A stretch of DNA of 64,000 nt from [Phialemoniopsis] sp. UDSM-2020 (Eukaryota > Ascomycota > Sordariomycetes > Thyridiales > Thyridiaceae). Under the pieces are notes generated by a model, which did not search any database, was not told the origin of the DNA, and was given only the letters and a program-made list of their open reading frames with translations. Numbering within the stretch: the first letter of the stretch is position 1; every line of letters begins with the position of its first letter. Position numbers and translations under genes: made by a program. The stretch spans positions 2,170,001 through 2,234,000 of the forward strand of contig JAEILZ010000006.1 of assembly GCA_018873225.1 (NCBI GenBank), read 5' to 3'. Shown piece by piece: positions 39,421 to 50,835 of this stretch.

Positions 39421-39447
39421 AAAATATGATTGCTTCTCCCCCCTGGC

Positions 39448-40901
39448 CTACTCTTCATCTTCATCTTCACACTCTTCAGTTGGGGGCAGAGTCTCTGTGA
39501 AAGAAAGTCAGTCAATAGCCGCCCTCTTCATCCCATTCGGTTGAACTTACTGGTCGGAAGAGGCTGAGTGAGTGTCAAAGTTGGCCGGGACTTGCCTACT
39601 CGCTCTCTGAGTCAGGAAAAGTGATTTCTTGTGTCGCCAAGATTTATAGTCACTTACCAGTGACGGTTGGCAGAGGCCGTCCAGTGCCGATCGGCACGAT
39701 TGGCACAATGGTCGTGGGGAATGGAGGTGGTCCGGTAGGGCCTACATAATTGTATCATCATCAGCATTGACACAACACGCCATTTGAGAACCCGGATTAC
39801 ACTTACGACCAGTCGACTTTCCAGTAGGGCGAGGTGGAGGACCGGTCCTCGTTGGTCGTGGTGGAAGCCCAGTGCCGGGCACTACAGATGTTATAATCAG
39901 CCACTAGTTCTTGAGGTCTGTTCACCAAGGATGTCAACTTACGCGTCAGCGTAGCGGTCGGGCGCGTCTTGAACGTGGGCGTGGGACGGCTCTTGCCGGT
40001 GCTGCCGGTGCCGATGGGTGTTGGGCGTCCTATGCAATTCATGGTTAGCCGATCTCTGGTAGATGAAGAGGATCAATTTGTCTTACTGGTAGGAGAAGGC
40101 CGCGTGCTGGGAGTAGGACGTCGTGTCGGCGTAGGCCGTGTCGACTGGCCGGTGGGAATAGGGCGCCGGGTCGGGGTCGGGCGGCTCTTTCCGGTGGGCC
40201 TGGGAACGGTCGGGGTCGGCCAGCTGCGGTGCGTCGTGGTCGTAGGCGGCGGAGGCCGGATAGTGACGGTGGTGGAAGGCCGCGGCGGGGGTCGGATGGT
40301 CACGGTCGTCGAAGGCTGCGGAGGCCGGATGGTGACACCCGAGCCCGAGGTGGGGCGGGTCCGCGTCAGTGTCGGGCGGGGCGGGATCGAGCCCCGGGTC
40401 GGGGTGGGCCAGTGCCAAGTAACGGTGCGCGTTGTCTTCTTCTTGTGGTGCCACCAATCATCACCATCGTCCCACGGGTCATCTTCCCAAGGATCCTCGC
40501 GGTCCCAAGGGTCACCACGGTCCCACGGGTCCTCCCTGTCCCACGGGTCGTCCCGGTCCCAGGGATCGTCCTCCCACGGGTCATCGTCGCCCCATCCCCA
40601 CCACTGTCGGCGCTCGGGCTTCTGCAAGGAACAGCGTGAGTGACTTGTGTCACTGATCGTCTGATGTATGAGATAACGGTCCTACCTTAGCGGGTCCTGC
40701 TAGAGCAGGGACAGCAAGCACAGCGACGGCACCCTGCGTTTGTGTAAGTCAATGGCCTCTGGCAGAAAGTGGTTCTCAAGTAAAGTAGCTTACGATGTAA
40801 CGGATAGCAACGGCGGCACCACCCTGGGTTGCAATGCCAACAACGGGCGACGAAGCAAGCAAGCCCGTGAGGGCAAGCTGGACCAAAGACGGCATATGCA
40901 T
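39448..40901 (-). CDS. Secreted/membrane DPW-repeat protein with Pro/Thr-rich tail
   Basis: This is a 342-residue predicted protein of unknown family. Read on the minus strand, the exons are 40901-40794, 40733-40686, 40621-40087, 40029-39943, 39881-39807, 39741-39658, 39595-39551 and 39494-39448. All introns are 56-65 nt with good GTAAG-type donors, and all junctions stay in frame. The N-terminus is hydrophobic (LVQLALTGLLASSPVVG), and a second hydrophobic stretch (GAVAVLAVPALAG) makes up exon 2. Exon 3 encodes an acidic block with seven DPW motifs spaced five or six residues apart (DDPWDR, EDPWDR, GDPWDR), then HHKKK. The remainder is Pro/Thr/Arg-rich, with motifs such as TVTIRPP (three times) and GKSRPTPT (repeated), and it ends in ECEDEDEE. 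Exons 4-7 are 87, 75, 84 and 45 nt, all starting and ending in phase 1. A cell-wall or surface protein is my inference. The start could also be the ATG at 40895. Confidence 0.72.
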
Positions 40902-42247
40902 CGCGAGCTCGTGGACTTCTTCGAGGTTGTCGTCGACTCGTTTCTCTATCACGATCTGGGCGGCACACGGAACACTGCACAAACCTGAAGAACCACAAAC
41001 AGAGAGAGACAAGCGCGATGCCTTGGCTGTCCGCATCACTTATATCCTAAATATGCCTCCCAACATTGAGTTGTACGTTGATTAAGGTACCCGCACGCGC
41101 GGAGGAAAGCACATCGCTTCCAACCCACAGAGCTCAATCTGGGTAAAAAAGCTCATCCTTGCAAGGGTGGGATGTTTGGCCATCGGGTCTGTGGAGGCTA
41201 TTTGCGAAGCTGACGCAGCTCGCAGCGAGCTTCGAGAAGGTCCATGCTTCTTGTTGTCACTACACACGATCCTCAGTTAGATCAGAGACTTCAATTACAA
41301 TATATGGAGTGCGTAAAAGTATTTTGCCGGGAACGAGAGATTGAATCGTAGCCCGGGAAAAGGTTGCACAAGCAGAGGTGATCGACGGCGACTGTTGCGC
41401 AACGCCAGGTATTTGGAGATCCGTGCGAGTGATGGGAAGTGATCTACAGAATGCTCATGGAAGGATGGAAAGGCGTTTGGCGTGCGGCGACTGTCTTGAA
41501 CAGCCGAAGTTTTGGAATAAAATAATGTTTAACCTGGCTTGCGGCCCACAGGAACCGCTGCAGCACGCCTTGGCTAATTCTACTAATCTGGGTCAATTCT
41601 TGGGGAACCAATCATACCCACCAATTGATTAATTCATCTGCTCTTTAATCCATCGGTGATTCCCCCTTAGAAACGTCAACGCTTTGTCTGATGGCGAGCA
41701 TTGTGTGATCGAGGACCCAGGGGCTGGTTGGTTCCCCCACATCTTGTTGGAGATCTCAAGATAAGCTCTTCTGTAGCGCCTGGACTCCCCGCTATCGATC
41801 CACCTGTCAAGCCTCAAGTGCCGAAAACCACCCCACCAAGAACAGCACTGAGGTGTTTCAAGGACGTGGACCGGTCCGATGGGATCGCATCTTCCGACAT
41901 ATTATCCAAGAAGGCGAGGCGAGTACTCACATACGACACGCCACCGGCCATGCCTGCCTCAGATCGTGCCTACGTCTGAGCGTCAGCCTTGACACTTGAG
42001 AGGCACCAGGCAAATGAACAGCTAACAGTCCAAACACTATTGAACTGATGCTTTGGTCTGTTGGGAGCCTGACTTACTCAACCAATTTGATTTACTGATC
42101 CGCTCAAATCTAGTCTGATCTAAGAGTCCTTTTCGCTTCTATGTCTGGTCGCCGCTTGAATACCTACCTGGGTGCACCAATCTCTTGTCACGCGCTTCTT
42201 TTCTGGGTCCACGAATCGCTCCTCAAATGAAAGCATGGCAGCCCTCC
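40902..42247. other. Intergenic, no gene seen
   Basis: This is the promoter of the DPW-repeat gene and the 3' flank of the metzincin-like gene. No supportable coding, RNA or repeat feature lies between them. Confidence 0.5.
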
Positions 42248-42985
42248 CTAAGGAACAATGTCACGAATCTCCCACGAATTGTCGCGCTGACGGCCTTCTG
42301 GACGGGCCATGTAGTCACGAAACATCTTGACATCGAGGTCATGGAGCTCAATGTCACTTGGATGGGATGGCATCAGAACTGAATCTGCATTCTTATCACC
42401 GAGAAGCAAGCACGGTTCGTGCCTTTCATCGACGTCGGCGTTCTCATGCCTGCCACCCAAGATATGAGCAACCTCATGAAGAAATGTCCCCGTCATATGA
42501 TTGCGATAGTCTGACTGGAATGCAATCTTGTATATGAAAAGAAAGCAAGGTTCACCCAGAAATTTCTTCCTTGGTGCGAAGGCTGATGCCAAGACATCAT
42601 CATCCCCTTTGCAGTACCGAAGGGTAAAGGTTACGCCGTTGACAGGCGATTCGACGTACGTGAATTCTACACCTATTGCAGCTGCGTTGTATTGTGCCAT
42701 GGCCTGTTGGAGGTATCGAAGAGCATCTTCGGCGTAGGTGGTATTCGGCGGGAACGTTTGGTAATCGATGGAATATTTGATTGTCGTACCGGGCTTCCAG
42801 CGGTATGTAACCTTGGCTTTCGTGCAATCGATGAATAGGCATGCGGCTCTGCCGCTGTCATACCGTTGTGTGAGACATATGTACGGAGTTGCAGCGCTCT
42901 GGCGCTCGCACATCGTCGCTTCGGTTGATGTTTTGGTAACCTGGTCGGTGGTTCCTGTTACCTGCCCCATGGAACAGATAGTCAT
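42248..42985 (-). CDS. Metzincin-like zinc metalloprotease
   Basis: This 245-codon frame carries a complete metzincin zinc site, HEVAHILGGRHE (zinc ligands at residues 170, 174 and 180; catalytic Glu171). It also has a downstream Met in DSVLMPSHPS that fits a Met-turn. The N-terminal half includes CTKAKVTYRWKPGTTIKYSI, typical of the first strand of astacin- or matrixin-like catalytic domains. No signal peptide is present in this frame. A second frame (43212-42982) runs into its start and overlaps it by four bases, in a different phase. The two meet at a run of ten A residues (42989-42998, minus strand). The sequence may therefore be an N-terminally incomplete, frameshifted gene, or it may start at this ATG. 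A fungal secreted or intracellular protease of unknown substrate is likely. Confidence 0.7.
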   Translation of the reverse strand: MTICSMGQVTGTTDQVTKTSTEATMCERQSAATPYICLTQRYDSGRAACLFIDCTKAKVTYRWKPGTTIKYSIDYQTFPPNTTYAEDALRYLQQAMAQYNAAAIGVEFTYVESPVNGVTFTLRYCKGDDDVLASAFAPRKKFLGEPCFLFIYKIAFQSDYRNHMTGTFLHEVAHILGGRHENADVDERHEPCLLLGDKNADSVLMPSHPSDIELHDLDVKMFRDYMARPEGRQRDNSWEIRDIVP

Positions 42986-44294
42986 CGGTTTTTTTTTTCG
43001 AACAGAATATTTGCAATTGTATCATCTAAGGAAGCCCCAAGATCGTCGGTATGTGTTGAAAAGCTAGACAAATTGTTCGGGCTTGAGATTGTTGGAGTGA
43101 GCATTGTCCATTCGGCACTGCTGCACATGTCAGCTTCTGAGTTTTCATCAAGAAAATGGCCAGATTGAGTAGAATGAATGTGAAATGGAATAATTGAAAA
43201 TGGCGATAGCATTGTCGTTCGTGATATCTTACTTGATATGTGACGGGAAACAATGTTGCCATGTAAATATTCTTTGATACGTACTGGAGCGAAGGTGACT
43301 TATGCCTATTGGCCAACAGGCCCGCTGCTTTTCTTCGGTCTTTAACTTTGATGTTTGAAAATCCGGGAGAGAATAGATCAACCATTATGAAGCAAGTTGC
43401 TCGAATAAATAGGGAAAATTTTTTCCTTCTTGTCCCCGACGACAGGAGTTCAGTTGTTAAGTGTGGCTAGTGTCATTCAACACTTCATTGACTTACCTAA
43501 GTACGTGAGAAGGCCAGACAGGGGGAAGTCTCCAATGCCAGTAAACTTGCATTTTTCAGATGCCTTGCAAATGCATGCATGGGATTGTCGTGAAAGGACC
43601 TGATGAAGAAGACGCACAAATCTGACAAACATGCTATGATCATTACCAATAGCGATACCAATATGGGAATTGCTGGGTACCGTCAGCACCGAAGGAAGTT
43701 CAATTCCAAGAAGCTAGACCTGGATTTCCTTTTATCACAGTACTTGAATTCTAGCGACCGGCATCAGGTGAGGAACTTGTGAACTCAAAGCAAATGGTGC
43801 CCATGCCATGCCTCAAAGAAGGCATGAAAACAAAATTGAATCGCAGCCCGTTTCGTACTTCCTTGACATGCTGGAGGCGTGGTACACTGGGGGATCAATG
43901 CTCAGTTTTCATCTATGATCAATAATTACTCTCGTGCACCCCCTGGCCATTATGAGTGCCTTGGCCCAGTACTTTGTTAAGTGTTTGGTGTCACGTTTCC
44001 GATATTTGGTTGGTAAATGTCTTTTAGAAGCACTGGCAGTCAAGCATATTGCTGACTTCTTCAATGTCCAATCATCGTTAGCTAGCAAATTCATCCAGCG
44101 TGAAACTCCTGCATCGACCTCGAACCTCAACCGCTGACCGGTGTTTATCCTTGACGCCAAGCCTAAAGACAGAGGAGAAAACAAAATCATAGGGGTATTC
44201 TAGTAGTACAACTAAGTCGATGTTACAGGCTCCGAGGCCCAGATACTAGGGAATGGAAATGAAAGAAAGCTGAATGATGCCATCAGCAGCAAAC
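42986..44294. other. AT-rich flank upstream of metzincin-like gene
   Basis: This is an AT-rich stretch. Its first 230 nt are a minus-strand open frame (43212-42982) that may be the displaced N-terminal part of the metzincin-like protein. The remainder shows only short frames with no recognisable content. Confidence 0.5.
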
Positions 44295-46427
44295 CTAGTG
44301 CCCGAGCCTCTTGAACCAGTTGCTAAACTTCCTCCATTTAGCCCCTCTATCGTCATTTTCCGGGGTCTCTGCATTCTGGGTCGATGGATGAACACCATTG
44401 ATATCCCTCAGCTCTATGGGCGTGTGATCGGGATGTATGTGCATCGTATAATTTCTATGATGGCCAGGATAGGGCAATGGATCCGCTGAATCGGTGTTCT
44501 CCGAGGGCGTTGAGAGCGAGGATCGATCGACGGCCAAGGGGGAAATGGCCGCTTCCTCACTGATGAAAGATCCCGAACTGTTCTTATGCAATGTCGTCGG
44601 CACGCCCAGATGACCCTGACCTTCTCGCGCCCGCGTCCCAAAATCACCACTAGTAGCCTTGCGATTGCGGCCCTTCAACCCACGCGTCGTTCTTTCGGCG
44701 TCGCTTGATCCCGAGACTCGTGTTTGAACGCGTCGCTGCATGAAGGCTGCCCCGGTACTGGTTGTCCTCCTAGGAGGCATCCTCTTGCTTGGGCTTGTCG
44801 TCGAGGGCGCGGGGGAAGCATCTCGTGACCTGGCACAGGGATCGATGCTGAGAGATACGGGACGAGTCCGGCCTCTCTTGAAGGTCAGGGACCGACCACC
44901 AGCCATAGAACCCTGTGTGGGATCGCTGACGTTGGAACGGTCATCGTGGCTTGACGATTGCCGACTTTCTGCACTGAAGCTGTCTTCTCGTCTCGCTCCG
45001 GGATGTTTCGGGACCGTCAAAGATGATCTGTTCGGGGTACTAGTCGCCGCTGGTATGCCGTTACCGGCGGCCTCCGCACTCGGAGATGGGTACTTATACC
45101 TAGGGGCCCACCCCTGTTTTAGAGCCACCCATATGGCTGTGACTGAGATGAGACTTTTCATTTGCTCGGTGATGGGGTGAGTTGCTCTCTCGTTTGATGG
45201 CGAAAGGGGATTTGTAAGGGTACTCCTGAGCTCCTCAAGCTGGGATGCATTTTCGGGTACGGCGGGAGAAGCCGAGAGGGAGGCACTCCCAGCGGGCGTG
45301 GTGAGCGACCGGCCCATCGGTCTAGAAGGAGGATAGCGGGCCGATGATTGCGATACAGTGGTGTACTGATCTAGAATCTCGAGCTGGTTTGGTAAGAGTG
45401 TAGCCATGATAGGATGCCGCCTGGATTGCGGATCAATGACACTGAAAGTGAAGCGACTTTCATTCGAATTGTGAACTTTGGCGGGAGGCACCGCCGACGC
45501 CGTCGAATCCCAACTTGGCGTACTTTTGGACTGCTTTGCCGTTCTCCGGGCCCACCTGACGGTGGTGACCAGCCCATTTGCATCCGTATGAACGAAGTCG
45601 TAAGATCCTGAAGGCAAAGGGATGGCAACCCACACCGAACCGTCCGCAAATGCGATCTCGGCACGATCCTCGCGCTTGACAGGACTGAGGACTGCAATGA
45701 GCTCCCGCTGTTCCAGGCTCTCTTCCTCGTGATCGCTATCAGTGTCCTCAAGACCAGAATCGTACTCTTCACTCCTGACGAGAATGATGTCGTGCACGCC
45801 CAATTCCCCCTTCACGCCGAACAGCCTGGGGCACTTCTTCCAAAAGCGGGGGGCAACGACATTGCCGGCAATTAATGTCGACGGGAAGACGTCGATCGTA
45901 GGTCTTGGACGTTTGTCCAGCGATAGTTGCTGCAGCTGGAGCAGGAGAGACGGTCGAATGTGGCGTAGTATCTGCTTCTTGGAACGGAAGTTGGGAGCTG
46001 GATGGGCAAACAAGTAATTGGTGCTCCTGCGTGGAGCCCGTGTGCGCTTCTTCTTGCGTCGGGTGTTGGCGGTGGTATCGCTGAGGTAGCTAGCATCGGA
46101 AGCGGACTGCGCCGACTCGTCCTCGCTCATGGAGGGTTCGGGCAGGGGTTGATCAACCTCTGGCTCCTGGAAACGGACTACCGGTTCGGAATACCCTCTA
46201 GGCAGAACCTCCGATACTGGTCGTTGCCGGGCTAAAGGCGCGACTTGCTGTTGCGACTGCCGCTGTTGCTGCTGCTGTGTCTCTATCTGTAGGCTGGCAC
46301 GATGTTTTGATGGTTGGAAGGCGGCCCGAAGCAAAGGCGACCGTCGATTATTTGCTAAGGGATTTGGCGAGGGCCGACGATTGGAAAATTCGTGGCCATG
46401 CATGCTGGCCCCGGAATGGAGGAACAT
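44295..46427 (-). CDS. Fungal protein of unknown function, 710 aa
   Basis: This is a long uninterrupted frame that I could not assign to a family. The N-terminal 150 residues are Ser/Gln/Pro-rich, with a polyglutamine patch and a basic RRKKKRTRAPRRS cluster. Residues of about 150-330 look folded and conserved, with RPRPTIDVFPSTLIAGNV and WKKCPRLFGVKGELGVHDII, then an acidic YDSGLEDTDSDHEEE, then FADGSVWVAIPLPSGSYDFV. A short hydrophobic stretch around ITEQMKSLISVTAIWVALKQ follows. The C-terminal 250 residues are Ser/Thr/Arg-rich and probably disordered, and the protein ends in KWRKFSNWFKRLGH. The predicted start has an ATG with no earlier in-frame ATG close by. There are no introns. The pattern of a central conserved core with disordered flanks suggests a regulatory or scaffold protein, but I assign no function. 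Confidence 0.8.
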   Translation of the reverse strand: MFLHSGASMHGHEFSNRRPSPNPLANNRRSPLLRAAFQPSKHRASLQIETQQQQQRQSQQQVAPLARQRPVSEVLPRGYSEPVVRFQEPEVDQPLPEPSMSEDESAQSASDASYLSDTTANTRRKKKRTRAPRRSTNYLFAHPAPNFRSKKQILRHIRPSLLLQLQQLSLDKRPRPTIDVFPSTLIAGNVVAPRFWKKCPRLFGVKGELGVHDIILVRSEEYDSGLEDTDSDHEEESLEQRELIAVLSPVKREDRAEIAFADGSVWVAIPLPSGSYDFVHTDANGLVTTVRWARRTAKQSKSTPSWDSTASAVPPAKVHNSNESRFTFSVIDPQSRRHPIMATLLPNQLEILDQYTTVSQSSARYPPSRPMGRSLTTPAGSASLSASPAVPENASQLEELRSTLTNPLSPSNERATHPITEQMKSLISVTAIWVALKQGWAPRYKYPSPSAEAAGNGIPAATSTPNRSSLTVPKHPGARREDSFSAESRQSSSHDDRSNVSDPTQGSMAGGRSLTFKRGRTRPVSLSIDPCARSRDASPAPSTTSPSKRMPPRRTTSTGAAFMQRRVQTRVSGSSDAERTTRGLKGRNRKATSGDFGTRAREGQGHLGVPTTLHKNSSGSFISEEAAISPLAVDRSSLSTPSENTDSADPLPYPGHHRNYTMHIHPDHTPIELRDINGVHPSTQNAETPENDDRGAKWRKFSNWFKRLGH

Positions 46428-49359
46428 CTTGAGGAAGCAGGCATGGACAGACCTGCAGGCTAAGGACTAAGCAGAGCTTAGGGGAGGCGCGCCGTCTACG
46501 ATGCGGGCGCGCGAGAAAGCGTGCGCCTGCAATCGATGGACGACGCACAAAGAAGATAGGAATCGAGAGTGGCCGTCAATGTTGGGACCCGGATACTTTA
46601 TTTGAGGTTGTGGCTCGTTATGTGAAAGTCGAGGTGGTGATGTACGGCTGGAAAGGGCAGTCCGTGGATGCGTGCCTGCCACTAATTCAGGGGAGTTGAT
46701 CGTCGTCGTCGTCGGGACCCTGAATTACAACCACCCATGGTATCGCAAGAACAGCAAATTCAAACAGGACGCCACCCGGTACAAACGGCCACTACGTTGA
46801 TATCTATGATATCCAGAGAGGGCCGGGCGGGTAAAGCAACCAAAGTAAAATAAAAGTTAACGACGAGGGAAGGAGGCGGTGAAAAGTGCACAAGGCCTTC
46901 TCAATCTGACCTGACCAGACCGAGCTGAGATAATGGTGTCTCTGAACGCACACACACTCCCAATCGGGTCAGACACCACCAAACGGCGAGGGGCAGCGCC
47001 GCTAATGCAGGCGTTGATGAAAGGCTGTATCGAAACGGTGAATGGAGGGATGGAGGGTGGTAAGACGCGGCCTGACCCCACGACGGGCGGATGTATGTAT
47101 GTGTCCTGCTTGCTGCAAGATCTCGACAAACACAGCCGAAGGTGGCCTCTTGTCCTTTTTCGAATGCCTTTCTCTGTTGGCCTCGATCAGGGAAGAGATC
47201 GTGCCTTGAAGTCGTCGGTCTTCAAACAGTCGGGTTTGGGCGGATGTGTTACACCGCCGATCCGTAAGCCCGCCCTTCGCAGATCGATCCCGCCCGCAAG
47301 ATGCCTCTCTACTTAGTAACTGCTTTATCGTGCCGTCTCCAGCAGCGACGGAAATCCTCGTGCAAAGGGAGCCCGGAAAGCGGCAAACGAATGCGAGAGG
47401 CACTGCACAGCAGTCAGAGAAGTCGTTAAATTGCTGATCAGGACCCCTCCTTTTGTGATCGGATGATGTGCGTCCAAGTCGGGCGTCTAGACGCTAGCCA
47501 GAGTGGTAATTGGCAATTGCCTAGGCCTTGGCAAGGGTTCGAGCTCTTGTAATCCAGGATTAATCCCAGGGATCTGCCGTGGTGGTGGTGGTCGTACAAA
47601 TGTGCACAGGTGATAGCCAGTACCAGCCAGCGTCTAAGAAAGGGAGGGTTGCTCTGGCTAAAGCAACGTGTAGGTATTGAGAGGGCCAGAAGGCTCCTTT
47701 TTCACGGCGGGTGGTGTCGATGATGATATTGGTCGGTGAGGTCACACACGGCTGACTCGGCCTCGACCTGTTTCGCTTCCTTGGTTTCGAAACTGAGGTG
47801 GCACAGGCTGGTGGTGATAAGAGTTAGAGCAGCGATCCTTTGGTGCCCGCCGCCAAGGCAGCTGAAGTCATACAATAAACTGGGGGTGGTGAGATCCCGT
47901 CTCAGAGTGTGTAAAGCGGAGAGCAAGTCGGCTGAACCCTAAATGAAATACAGGCTTTCACGACGGAAACACGTCACGACAGGACAGTATTTGAAGAAAG
48001 GAAAAAGAGTTGGATGAGGTCGATCCTCTTCCTCTTTCAAAGGCTTTGGGTCAAATCTAGCGGTCTACGGCAGGCAGCTCATGTTTTTACTTGTTCTCTC
48101 CCTTGGCACATGTAAATAAGGCGAGTCAGCTTATTCTTGGAGACACTTGAAAGCGCGAAAGAGCGTCGCGCGCGCGGGCGCCGGAACCTGCGGAGATAAA
48201 TTCTTAGCATCTACCCGCCGCCCACTCCGCTCCGCTCCATGGACAACTCGAATGGGTTGCCTTTGAAGTAGTTACAGAGTAGGGCACCACTTTGAAACGG
48301 AGGGATTGGCGGAGCAATGCCACTCCAGCATCACTGGGTCAGGCACGGTGGTCTTGTGGCATACCCAGAATGCCCCCATCGCCTAGCCTGCTCCGTTTTA
48401 GCCTTTGCTACCAATGTCCTGATGGCATTTGCATGATCAACCAGCTGACACGCCACGCTCGCCGGCGGCATCCGGACGCGGACAGTTTGGAATGCCCGAT
48501 GGGATGTCGGCCTCTGAGGCAAATAGCGCGCCCGAGCAAGCGAGCGAGGCGTTTTGCGCGCCGTTGATGGGTCCAACTAACACTGAAGCTCCTTGCCTAA
48601 CACATGGCGCCCGCAGCCGGTAGTGGATGACGGTGTCCACTCATGCTTAGAAGTGCCGAGGAATTGATTATTTATCACGCCTAGTACATTCTTTTCATAT
48701 TATTTGCTCTGTACAAGTAGGCTTGGTTTGTGTGGATGGTGGTGGTGTTTGTGGCTTGATAGTAGCTCCCATGTCGGAACATCCGTACTGGAATATTGCC
48801 TAATTGCTGTCATCCTAGTGGAGGTGAGATTGGAGATTGGGCATCACACGCTGGCAAGTGATATGTAATGCAGGCCGTCATGGTTGCGGCTCCTTTTGCT
48901 GACGCTGATAGCAAGTTGGCAAGCTCTGCTCATCCTGGACCTGATCTTTCAATCGCCGAGGCAGAAGGATCGCAAGAAGCGAAGCGGCCGCATCGGGATT
49001 CCGATCTCCACCTGCCGGGTCCCATGTGTCAAAGATATCCATGAACGGTCCAGGATGATAATTGCGGGTATTGCAGGCATTTGGCTGTCGGCGCTACTGT
49101 TTTCGACGACATCCCAAAAAACCCGCTTTTTAAATCTTAATTCCCTAGTCTCACTTTCTGGACACCTTTCCAGTCCTACCGAAAGTCCGCGTGCCGCCTT
49201 TTTACACCCACCCAGCTTGTTTGAGCCAGGCTTTGCCAGCACGGCCCAATCATTCATTTGAGTACATCGCACACGTAGGGCTGAAGAACAGTATTACCAA
49301 ACGCGCGCCGCGCCAAAACACCTCGCTTCCAGAGCGTTCCGGAGTCCGCCGAGGAGACC
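46428..49359. other. Divergent intergenic region, 2.9 kb
   Basis: This holds the promoters of the 710-residue gene (left) and the GPI mannosyltransferase (right). I see no supportable gene or RNA. A GC-rich CGCGCGCGGGCGCC element lies near 48168-48182. Confidence 0.5.
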
Positions 49360-50835
49360 ATGCTCTCTCGATGGGATACCCACCCCCTTAGCACCCTCAC
49401 GGGTGCCTTTGTGGCGTGGAAGGCCTTCCTCCTAGCCATCGCTGCTGGAACCTCTGTGGGGCCGAGCTACGATACCTCCGTCAGCCTTCTCGACTTCGGC
49501 CGTCAAGGCCCAGCTGTGCCGGCCTTCGTCCAGAGGCTAATGAGCTGGGATGCCATCTACTTTGTCCAGGCCGCCCGCCGCGGTCATGTCTATGAGCAGG
49601 AATGGGCCTTTGGCAGCGGCCTCCCCCTTCTCATAACCTCGGTCCAGAAAGGTAGGCTCTTCTTGATTTATTCCAACGTATCGCCGCTTGTCACCGCAAC
49701 ATCTCAGTGTCCCATGCCAAGCCGGCCGATGTCTTCCAAAAGTGCGGCGCTAACCTATGCCACTTGACCTCCAGGGCTCGGCTTCTTCGGTCTGGGACGC
49801 GATGTGATCGATGCCGCCGTGGTGGGCGTCGTGATCTCAAACCTATCCCATTTTCTGGCCATCCTGACCTTGTACCATCTCGCCAAGCTCCTGACCCGTG
49901 ATCAGAAGCTTGCCTTTGTCGCTGCGTGCCTGCACATTGTTTCTCCAGCCGGCCTGTTCTTGTCTGCTCCCTATGCCGAAAGCACATTTGCCTTCCTCAC
50001 ATTTGCGGGATATCTCGCTTTCTCCAATGGCATACTGAACAACTCGTGCATTTCCCGGACTGGCCTAATCGTCATCTCTGGCGCCCTTTTTGGCCTGGCG
50101 ACGGCATTCCGCTCCAATGGCATTCTCAACGGCATCGTCTTTGCCTACTTCGCGTTGGAGACAGCCAAGCGACTCGTGCAGAAGCCGTCCATCTCGACGC
50201 TGAGTGACCTGGGCGCTTATGGCATTGGCGGGCTTTTGGTAGCCACAGGCGCGGTCATCCCGCAATATGTCGCCTATCAGCACTTTTGTGTTGGAGATGC
50301 GAACCCAAGGGAGTGGTGTGACCACAGAGTGCCAAGTATTTATAACTTTGTGCAGGAACACTACTGGTACGTAATCACTCTTCTTGAACCTCGATTCCCA
50401 CTTGAGAACCGTATTAGCTGACATTGCAACAGGGACAATGGCCTTTTTCGATATTGGAAGACACCAAACATCCCTCTGTTCGTCATCGCTGCTCCAGTGG
50501 TCTCCGTCCTTCTCAGGTCTGGAGTCGTCACCCTTTCCCAGCCGAGACCTGTCCCAAAGGCCGGAGAAGACAAGAGTCCTGAGGGCCGCATCCTGGACGT
50601 GCTCTGGTCTATGGCTGCTTCACAAGTTGTGTTGGCGGTCCTGACCGTCTTCAAGCACCATGTCCAGATCATCCTACGCATGTCTTCTGGTCTGCCCTTG
50701 TGGTATCTGTGGCTCGGCCGAAGGATCCTGGTCGAGGCCAAGGCGGGCTTGCCCGGCAACAACATGCTGATGTTTATGCTATTGTATGCCCCCGTCCAGG
50801 CGGCTTTGTTCGCCGCCTTTCTTCCTCCGGCCTAA
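49360..50835 (+). CDS. GPI18: GPI mannosyltransferase 2 (PIG-V/Gpi18)
   Basis: This is a 428-residue endoplasmic-reticulum membrane enzyme that adds the second mannose to the glycosylphosphatidylinositol anchor precursor. The exons are 49360-49651, 49775-50366 and 50433-50835, and both introns are in good consensus. The PIG-V signature is present: MSWDAIYF (Asp64, the conserved lumenal acid) and LSAPYAESTFAFL. CLHIVSPAGLF and ATAFRSNGILNG follow the family pattern. Multiple hydrophobic segments span the protein, as expected for a polytopic mannosyltransferase using dolichol-phosphate-mannose. The length is close to the fungal norm, and I see no broken motif. Confidence 0.92.

Noticed and set aside
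25000..39440. Degraded transposon filling the gene-poor region
   Set aside because: No transposase, reverse transcriptase, terminal repeat or target duplication could be seen; only the AT-rich block at the end looks mutated.
39969..40643. 224-codon plus-strand frame opposite the DPW-repeat gene
   Set aside because: Antisense of a repetitive exon; the minus strand has a start, splice sites and a sensible product.
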